Shown piece after piece: positions 25,629 through 30,390 of a DNA stretch of 30,390 bases (positions are counted from its first letter, which is position 1; each line of letters starts with the position of its first letter). The position numbers and the translations under genes are program-made. This DNA comes from CAYYYG01 sp964591375 (GTDB lineage: Bacteria > Patescibacteriota > Microgenomatia > UBA1406 > GWC2-37-13): positions 1-30,390 of the forward strand of contig CAZQAU010000021.1 of NCBI GenBank assembly GCA_964591375.1. The letters are read 5' to 3'. The notes beneath the pieces were generated by a model. The model did no database searches. It was not told the DNA's origin and saw only the letters and a list, made by a program, of their open reading frames with translations.

Positions 25629-27281
25629 ATGGCAAACTTAAAATATATCTTCGTTTCCGGAGGTGTAATATCCGGAATTGGCAAAGGCGTTGCAGCCGCC
25701 TCGATCTCCCTTCTTCTCAAATCCTCAGGTTACCGGGTTACTCCTATGAAATTTGAAGGTTATTTAAATATTGATGCCGGTACTATTAATCCAATTGAGC
25801 ATGGTGATGCATTCTTATGTGAAGATGGCACAGAAGCTGATATGGACATGGGAACCTATGAGAAGTTTTTGCACCAGGACATGGGCAAGTTAAACTTTGT
25901 GACGATGGGGCAGATTTATCAGAAGATATTGGAGAAAGAACGACGTTTTGAGTATAAAGGTGAAGATGTCGAAGCAATTCATATCAGTCAGGAAATAATC
26001 GGCCGGATTCAGGATACTGCCAAGGCTAACAATGCGGAGATCATGGTTATCGAGCTGGGCGGAACAGCCGGGGAATATTGGAACGTATTCTTTTATGAAG
26101 CTGCGCGAATGCTAACTCTTAAAAATCCAGGCGATGTAATACATATTCATGTCAGTTATGTCCCCACACCAAACCATCTGGGTGAACCGAAAACAAAACC
26201 GACTCAACTTTCTGTCCGTACATTAAATTCGATGGGTATTCAGCCGGATTTTATCGTTGCACGATCTGAAAAATATATCGATGAACGTCGTCGTGACCGG
26301 TTTGCTGTATTTTGTAATATGCATGGTGAGGATATCATTTCCAGTCCCGATGTACCTTCCGTGTACGAAGTGCCCCTAGTTCTTCATCAGCAGGCGATTG
26401 AAGCTAAAATTTTGCGCAAATTACATCTGGAAGAAAAGAAACCCGATCTTAAACAGTGGGAAGAATTAACAGAGAAGATTAAAGCCAAGAAAGTAAAACA
26501 GGTAGAAATAGTGATTGCCGGTAAGTATTTTGGTACAGGTGATTACCAGCTCCGTGATTCATATGCGGCATTGTTTGATGCGATCGACCATGCCTCATGG
26601 CATACGGGTGTCGAGGTAAAAACACGCTGGATTGATTCAGAGCAAATTGAAAAAACCGGACCGGAAATAATTGGAAAGCCTGATGGTATCATCGTTCCGA
26701 TTGGTTGGGGAGAACGGGGAGCCGAAGGAATGATAAAGATGGCCGGGTATGCCCGTCGGGAAAAAATCCCGTATTTAGGCTTGTGTTATGGTATGCAACT
26801 CGCAGCTGTCGCTTTTGCACGAGAAGTCTTACATTGGGAAGATGCTAATACAGAAGAAAATGATCCGCATACAAAACATGCAGTTATTCATTTTATTAAA
26901 GAACAGCGGGAACTTATTAAAAAAAGAGCGTATGGCGGAACTATGCGACTAGGTAAATGGGATGCCGTCATTAAACCCGGTACGATGGCTGACAAAATTT
27001 ATGATGAATACAATGGTTATGTAGACAAATCTAAATACCTGACGAGTGAAAGACATCGACATCGATATGAATTTAATAATGAATTCGCTGCCGAATTTGA
27101 AAAGGCTGGTCTGGTAATCAGCGCTCGTTCACCAGTCGAACAGCTGGTTGAGATTATTGAACTTCCTACTTCGATGCATCCGTTTTATATGGGAACACAA
27201 GGACATCCAGAGTATAAAAGTAGGCCGCTCACTCCACACCCCATTTTTATGGCTTTTCTTAAAGCCTGTGCAAACCATTAA
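25629..27281 (+). CDS. pyrG: CTP synthase, divergent
   Basis: This 550-residue enzyme makes CTP from UTP, ATP and glutamine. The N-terminal synthetase has the P-loop-like SGGVISGIGKGVAAAS and the Mg site in CEDGTEADMDMGTYEKF. The C-terminal class I glutaminase has Cys386 in LGLCYGMQ and the His-Glu pair in GTQGHPE. Several motifs differ from the usual form: KFEGYLN for KxDPYxN, and GGTAGEYW (residues 144-151) for GGTVGDIE, the region that in E. coli takes part in CTP feedback binding. The family is certain; the regulatory properties may differ. A bidirectional hairpin follows directly. Confidence 0.95.
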   Translation: MANLKYIFVSGGVISGIGKGVAAASISLLLKSSGYRVTPMKFEGYLNIDAGTINPIEHGDAFLCEDGTEADMDMGTYEKFLHQDMGKLNFVTMGQIYQKILEKERRFEYKGEDVEAIHISQEIIGRIQDTAKANNAEIMVIELGGTAGEYWNVFFYEAARMLTLKNPGDVIHIHVSYVPTPNHLGEPKTKPTQLSVRTLNSMGIQPDFIVARSEKYIDERRRDRFAVFCNMHGEDIISSPDVPSVYEVPLVLHQQAIEAKILRKLHLEEKKPDLKQWEELTEKIKAKKVKQVEIVIAGKYFGTGDYQLRDSYAALFDAIDHASWHTGVEVKTRWIDSEQIEKTGPEIIGKPDGIIVPIGWGERGAEGMIKMAGYARREKIPYLGLCYGMQLAAVAFAREVLHWEDANTEENDPHTKHAVIHFIKEQRELIKKRAYGGTMRLGKWDAVIKPGTMADKIYDEYNGYVDKSKYLTSERHRHRYEFNNEFAAEFEKAGLVISARSPVEQLVEIIELPTSMHPFYMGTQGHPEYKSRPLTPHPIFMAFLKACANH

Positions 27282-27383
27282 AAAAGCACCTCTGGGTTTA
27301 TAGCTTCAGAACAATTTATACTAATCCACACTTTTGCATGGAGCAATACAAATTAATTCCTTAGACAGTCATAGGTGCTTTTT
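27281..27383. terminator. Long-loop bidirectional terminator after pyrG
   Basis: AAAAAGCACCT (27281-27291, starting in the pyrG stop codon) is exactly complementary to AGGTGCTTTTT (27373-27383), an 11-bp stem closing an 81-base loop. A-runs and T-runs on both sides let it terminate pyrG on the plus strand and the gene at 27418-27768 on the minus strand. I found no strong secondary hairpin or known RNA family in the loop. Confidence 0.55.
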
Positions 27384-27392
27384 CAGTCTTGG

Positions 27393-27807
27393 AAACGGTA
27401 AACCTTATTTTACAAAACTACTTACGAATTTCTGGGGCAAAGATTAGAAGCGAAGTGATTCCTCCGGCAATGAGCATCACTAATGTTGTGATAACTAGTG
27501 GCTGCATTTGTAGTAACATACTTAAAATAAGCCCTACTAGCCCAACAAGCGATATCCATATCCAGGCCGAACCAACTGCTTTGCGATATACATCGCCTAA
27601 TAGACAGCCAATGATAGTTGCAATAGCAAGAAGTAGAACTATCACATTCAGAAATGTGGATTGTGGATCTTGTAGATCTTTGATGAATCTAAATCCAGCG
27701 ACTGCGGCTACAAAGACATATACAACCACGACAGGTACGAGATGATATTTTTTTGCTTCACTTAGCATACCATTTTCTCCTTATGTACAAAAAGTGGTTT
27801 ACCGTTT
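27393..27807. repeat. 12-bp inverted repeats flanking a small gene
   Basis: AAACGGTAAACC (27393-27404) and its exact reverse complement GGTTTACCGTTT (27796-27807) bracket the minus-strand gene at 27418-27768. The spacing is about 390 bases. No target-site duplication was seen outside. They could be ends of a small element, operators, or chance. Confidence 0.6.
27418..27768 (-). CDS. Small four-helix membrane protein, unknown
   Basis: This 116-residue protein has four predicted membrane helices: about residues 9-27, 39-60, 66-87 and 90-110. I do not recognise a family. A Shine-Dalgarno AAGGAG (minus strand, 27777-27782) sits nine bases before the ATG. Two TATAAT boxes on the minus strand (around 27829-27850) overlap an inverted repeat and could drive it with a leader of 50-70 bases. 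The gene is bracketed by 12-bp inverted repeats. It is convergent with pyrG, sharing the terminator, and divergent from the cysteine-rich gene. Confidence 0.7.
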   Translation of the reverse strand: MLSEAKKYHLVPVVVVYVFVAAVAGFRFIKDLQDPQSTFLNVIVLLLAIATIIGCLLGDVYRKAVGSAWIWISLVGLVGLILSMLLQMQPLVITTLVMLIAGGITSLLIFAPEIRK

Positions 27808-27830
27808 ATCAATGAGCTGAAGGTGTTATT

Positions 27831-27854
27831 ATATCATAAAGCATTATATGATAT
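27831..27854. promoter_or_regulatory. Palindromic operator-like site with divergent promoters
   Basis: ATATCATA (27831-27838) and TATGATAT (27847-27854) form an 8-bp inverted repeat over two minus-strand TATAAT boxes. A repressor binding here could control the small membrane gene. On the plus strand TTGAAT (27901-27906), 16 bases and TAGATT (27923-27928) may be the promoter of the gene at 27938, with a start near 27935. Confidence 0.35.
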
Positions 27855-27937
27855 CAAATAGCATCGATGTGTGTAAACAATCGTATATAGTAAATTACTC
27901 TTGAATAACCAATTGACTTTGCTAGATTTAATACTAT

Positions 27938-28828
27938 ATGAATAATCTGGTAAGCGGAAATAAAACTAACAATTTAATACAAATCGTTGTACTATCTTCG
28001 TTCGTATTACTAACTATTTCGGTTTATGGAACACTTGCAAATCGTGAAGAAATAAAAACATTAAGTGCGGAAGCAAAGACCATTTCACGTTTACGTATTA
28101 ATTGCGATCAGTGTAGTGAAGCCGCACGAGATGGACAGGTGACTTCATTGTGTCTGGATAGTAATGCCAAGCGCAGTTATTGTGCCACCGGAATCCAGCG
28201 ACCGACAGATGGAATTAACTGTGTTGCCTGTGACACTGTCAGTACCACACCTCAACCCAGTTTAACACCACAACCTAGTTTAACTCCTTCACCGTCGATT
28301 TCAATCAGTCCCAGTATTCCTACTTCACCAACGCCAGCAGTATTAAATGGTATTTATAATGGAGCGATTCACTCTGTTAAATTAAGTACATCAGGTGAGT
28401 ATCGGGCTTTAGTCAAGATAACGACGATGGGAACATCGGTAATGAGCTCAGCCATGTATGAAACCAGAATACTCAATGATGTTCGAATTGATCCATCTGT
28501 ACCTGTTAATACCACTCTTACCCCGGCAGCCAAACAGTTATATGAATTATTTAATGCATCTGATTCAGCTCGTGTTTGGGCACGCGGAGCTGTATATACT
28601 TTACAGTTTGCCAGAGGTGATATGATGAGTGCATCTTTGCCAATTAGAGCATCGATAAGCCCAGTTCCTTCACGAATCGTAGGAGAGTGTTCCTGGTGTG
28701 GAACAAGCTGTGTTCCAGGTCCAATTCCACCAAACAAAGTTTGTCCGATGGTTGAACCGCCTTCTAACGCTATTTGTACCTGGAATGCCCAGATGCAAAA
28801 ATGTATGAGTCAGCTCATAACACGGTAA
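27938..28828 (+). CDS. Cysteine-rich secreted surface protein, unknown
   Basis: This 296-residue protein has an N-terminal membrane or signal segment (about residues 13-32), a Cys-rich stretch (about 54-97, six Cys, including CDQCS and CVACD), a Pro/Thr/Ser linker (about 100-135), a middle beta-rich region (about 140-240), and a second Cys-rich end (from about 248, six Cys, including CSWCGTSC). The linker contains two tandem TPQPSL units from an 18-base DNA repeat. I do not recognise a family. The paired Cys clusters suggest disulfide-stabilised or metal-binding modules outside the cell. It resembles the 12164-13795 protein only in its linker style. Confidence 0.75.
   Translation: MNNLVSGNKTNNLIQIVVLSSFVLLTISVYGTLANREEIKTLSAEAKTISRLRINCDQCSEAARDGQVTSLCLDSNAKRSYCATGIQRPTDGINCVACDTVSTTPQPSLTPQPSLTPSPSISISPSIPTSPTPAVLNGIYNGAIHSVKLSTSGEYRALVKITTMGTSVMSSAMYETRILNDVRIDPSVPVNTTLTPAAKQLYELFNASDSARVWARGAVYTLQFARGDMMSASLPIRASISPVPSRIVGECSWCGTSCVPGPIPPNKVCPMVEPPSNAICTWNAQMQKCMSQLITR
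28247..28282 (+). repeat. 18-base tandem repeat in the linker
   Basis: Two 18-base units (28247-28264 and 28265-28282) differ at only a couple of positions and each encodes TPQPSL. This kind of repeat allows linker length to vary by slippage. Confidence 0.8.
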
Positions 28829-28848
28829 GTAACGGTTTATAATTTGTC

Positions 28849-28877
28849 TTTACAATAGAATATTCATTCGATATAAT
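28849..28877 (+). promoter_or_regulatory. Promoter of rplS-yraN
   Basis: TTTACA (28849-28854), 17 bases and TATAAT (28872-28877) give a predicted start near 28884, two bases before the rplS ATG. The AGGAG between them (28878-28882) is too near the ATG and lies mostly upstream of the predicted start, so it is probably not a Shine-Dalgarno. Confidence 0.65.
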
Positions 28878-28885
28878 AGGAGATT

Positions 28886-29236
28886 ATGGCAAATTCAATC
28901 AAAATAAAAGAACTCGACATAGCAGTTGGCGACACAATTACAGTAAACTATCGCATTAAAGAAGGCGAAAAAGAAAGACAGCAGCTTTTTCAGGGAATCC
29001 TGATCAAAATTACTGGTAGTACACCGGAAAATAAATCTATTACAGTCCGCAAAATTTCCAACTCAGGAATTGGCGTGGAAAAAGTTATACCGGTAATGTC
29101 TCCGTTTATTGCCGATATCAAACTCGATAAGAAATCAAACTATACAAAATCAAAACTGTACTTCGTCCGCGAACTTTCCGGACAGCAGCTTCGATATCGT
29201 TTGTATAGACAGCAAAAAGCTAAAAAGACATCATGA
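28886..29236 (+). CDS. rplS: Ribosomal protein bL19
   Basis: This 116-residue protein of the large ribosomal subunit sits at the 30S-50S interface. It has the family pattern AVGDTITVNYRIKEGEKER, FQGILIKITG, ITVRKISNSGIGVEKVIP, SPFIADIKL and KSKLYFVRELSGQQLR. Length fits the usual 115-120. The mRNA is predicted to have a leader of about two bases. The stop overlaps the next ATG in ATGA form. Confidence 0.96.
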   Translation: MANSIKIKELDIAVGDTITVNYRIKEGEKERQQLFQGILIKITGSTPENKSITVRKISNSGIGVEKVIPVMSPFIADIKLDKKSNYTKSKLYFVRELSGQQLRYRLYRQQKAKKTS

Positions 29237-29598
29237 GTCATTATCGGAAAGATCTTGGCGCTTTGGGCGAACAACTTGGTGTTACCTATCTTCAGGAACA
29301 CGGTTTCTTAGTAATTGACCGTAACTTCACTACTCATTGGGGAGAACTTGATTTAATCGCAAAAAAAGATAAGTGTGTGTATTTTGTGGAAGTGAAGACA
29401 AAAATCGGCGATAAAAAAGGGAAACCTTACGAGGCAGTTACGTACCGTAAACTTCAGAATTTAAAGCGGTCGATCAATATGTATCTTTTGAAGAATGATT
29501 ATAAAACATATAAGCTTTCGATCTGCGTTCTTTCGATAGAATTAAATCCTGATAAAGCGGTGAAAGAGATGAAATTTTTTGAAAATGTAGAACTCTGA
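29233..29598 (+). CDS. yraN: YraN family (UPF0102) nuclease-like protein
   Basis: This 121-residue protein has the YraN pattern: GALGEQLGVTYLQEHGF at the N-terminus, RNFTTHWGELDLIAKKD, VYFVEVKTKIGDKKG and EAVTYRKLQNLKRSINMYL. The acidic GELD and the EVK fit a PD-(D/E)xK nuclease active site, as expected of this Holliday-junction-resolvase-like fold. The biological role is not settled. It overlaps rplS by four bases (ATGA), a common neighbour pair, so translation is coupled. Confidence 0.93.
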   Translation: MSHYRKDLGALGEQLGVTYLQEHGFLVIDRNFTTHWGELDLIAKKDKCVYFVEVKTKIGDKKGKPYEAVTYRKLQNLKRSINMYLLKNDYKTYKLSICVLSIELNPDKAVKEMKFFENVEL

Positions 29599-29632
29599 CG
29601 GAAGATATATTTTCATTCCTGCGTTTATCGTT

Positions 29633-29638
29633 TATAAT
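29633..29638 (+). promoter_or_regulatory. -10 box of the MscS-like gene (leaderless)
   Basis: TATAAT lies so that the predicted first transcribed base (29645) is the A of the start codon. No strong -35 box was found. Confidence 0.6.
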
Positions 29639-29644
29639 ATTCTT

Positions 29645-30301
29645 ATGTTCAGATTCATTAATCAAATACTCTCAAATTTTTTCCGAAGTGTGGCCGATTA
29701 CCTGCCGAATTTTTTTGGTGGTGTGATCATTTTATGTATCGGTTTAGTTCTTTCCAGTATTCTCAAACGCTTACTTCTTTCTATATTTAAGTTTTTCCGC
29801 CTTTCCGGCTTGCTTGAACGCACACGCCTGATGAAACAGGCAGAAGTGGCAGTTTGGGAAGAGATGCTTACTGAGATTCTCCGCTGGACAGTGATCATAT
29901 TGTTTCTTATTCCGACATTAGAAGTCTGGGGTTTGTCACGGGCAACATCTGTATTAAATCAGTTTTTGTTTTATCTGCCCAACGTGATCATCGCAGTCAT
30001 TATCGGGTTTATCGGGATCATTATCTCCAATATGACTGCCGATGTTTTCCGTCATGGTATTCGTAATCTACACTCTTCAACCGCCAATACTCTGGCCATG
30101 GCCGCTAAAGGTTTGATCATTTTTTTTACTATTCTTGTAGTGCTGAATCAGCTGGGTGTAGCCCAGGATTTGATCCGCATTTTATTCACCGGTATTGTGG
30201 CTATGGTGGCTCTTGCGGGTGGTCTGGCGTTTGGTCTGGGCGGGCAAACAGTCGCCCGGGAGATCTTACAAGAAGCAGTTAAAAAATTGAAACAGAAATG
30301 A
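29645..30301 (+). CDS. MscS-type conserved TM-helix protein
   Basis: This 218-residue membrane protein has four to five predicted helices (about residues 20-42, 76-95, 103-126, 147-166 and 174-197). The last one reads AGGLAFGLGGQTVAREIL, which matches the pore helix of the small mechanosensitive channel family (Gly/Ala-rich with the GLGGQ turn). The cytoplasmic beta and mixed alpha-beta domains of MscS are absent, because the chain stops about 20 residues later. It belongs to the short conserved-TM-helix type common in small genomes, perhaps a channel for osmotic release. It is transcribed separately from yraN. Confidence 0.85.
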   Translation: MFRFINQILSNFFRSVADYLPNFFGGVIILCIGLVLSSILKRLLLSIFKFFRLSGLLERTRLMKQAEVAVWEEMLTEILRWTVIILFLIPTLEVWGLSRATSVLNQFLFYLPNVIIAVIIGFIGIIISNMTADVFRHGIRNLHSSTANTLAMAAKGLIIFFTILVVLNQLGVAQDLIRILFTGIVAMVALAGGLAFGLGGQTVAREILQEAVKKLKQK

Positions 30302-30307
30302 TATAAT
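30302..30307 (+). promoter_or_regulatory. Possible -10 box before tRNA-Glu
   Basis: TATAAT directly after the MscS-like stop codon predicts a start near 30314, about 59 bases before the tRNA. This is longer than the tRNA-Gly leader, so the assignment is tentative. Confidence 0.3.
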
Positions 30308-30333
30308 ATCGAATTAGCCGTAATAGATAGACC

Positions 30334-30353
30334 AGACTACAGACTACCGTCTG
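30334..30353 (+). repeat. Tandem 7-mer and hairpin before the tRNA
   Basis: CAGACTA occurs twice in tandem (30333-30346 region). CAGAC-TACC-GTCTG (30340-30353) is a perfect 5-bp hairpin. It lies in the 59-base stretch between the TATAAT at 30302-30307 and the tRNA start. It could be a weak 3' end of the MscS-like mRNA or part of the tRNA precursor. Confidence 0.5.
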
Positions 30354-30372
30354 AAGTTTACAGTCTACTTCC

Positions 30373-30390
30373 GGCCCCATCGTCTAGAGG
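30373..30390 (+). tRNA. tRNA, probably Glu (5' part only)
   Basis: The window ends in GGCCCCATCGTCTAGAGG, which is the usual acceptor strand and D-arm start of bacterial tRNA-Glu. The anticodon lies outside, so tRNA-Gln cannot be fully excluded. Confidence 0.75.

Noticed and set aside
27292..27372. Known riboswitch or ncRNA in the long loop after pyrG
   Set aside because: No conserved riboswitch motif or internal stem of note was found by eye.
27389..27745. Plus-strand 118-residue frame opposite the small membrane gene
   Set aside because: The minus-strand frame has four clean membrane helices, a Shine-Dalgarno and promoter boxes, so the plus frame is its shadow.

Overview
The window looks like a chromosomal segment of a small-genome, AT-rich bacterium of the Candidate Phyla Radiation (Patescibacteria), most likely a Microgenomates-like lineage. 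The call rests on gene content and style. Housekeeping genes are densely packed. The ATP synthase genes and CTP synthase are divergent. Secreted proteins carry Thr/Pro/Ser linkers, one of them with a dockerin-like end. TGA is used as an ordinary stop (for example polX, atpA, atpD, rplS), which argues against the UGA=Gly CPR groups. The taxon is an inference; no 16S gene is present.

Layout. 1-1469: tRNA-Gly(CCC), a small membrane protein and a LysM protein, all on the minus strand. 1596-4954: polX, lemA and htpX. 5090-8048: a large asparagine synthetase fused to a CofE-like (F420-0:glutamyl ligase-like) domain, then a small membrane protein. 8069-12105: cyclophilin, a MazG-like protein and gatCAB. 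12164-13795: a secreted dockerin-like protein. 13835-17059: dnaE. 17095-23491: a complete F1Fo ATP synthase operon in the order Z-B-E-F-H-A-G-D-C. 23549-27281: topA and pyrG. 27418-28828: a minus-strand membrane protein and a cysteine-rich secreted protein on the plus strand. 28886-30301: rplS, yraN and an MscS-TM-helix protein. The window ends inside a tRNA-Glu-like gene.

How it works together. Most of the segment is core information processing and energy: replication and repair (DnaE, PolX, TopA), translation (GatCAB for Gln/Asn-tRNA, L19, tRNAs), CTP supply and ATP synthesis. Envelope functions (LysM, LemA, HtpX, secreted linker proteins, MscS-like) are interspersed.

Most unusual points: (i) the AsnB-CofE-like fusion; (ii) a delta subunit of ATP synthase reduced to its C-terminal half; (iii) many TATAAT boxes placed so that transcription should start at or within a few bases of the start codon (leaderless mRNAs), while a few genes (lemA, atpE, two small membrane proteins) have strong Shine-Dalgarno sites; (iv) a hairpin between atpE and atpF and a chain of overlapping TGATG mini-ORFs before atpZ; (v) a 28-bp perfect palindrome before htpX and two bidirectional terminators with unusually long loops. 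No CRISPR array, transposase gene, phage gene or rRNA was seen. No gene-free stretch exceeds 300 bases.
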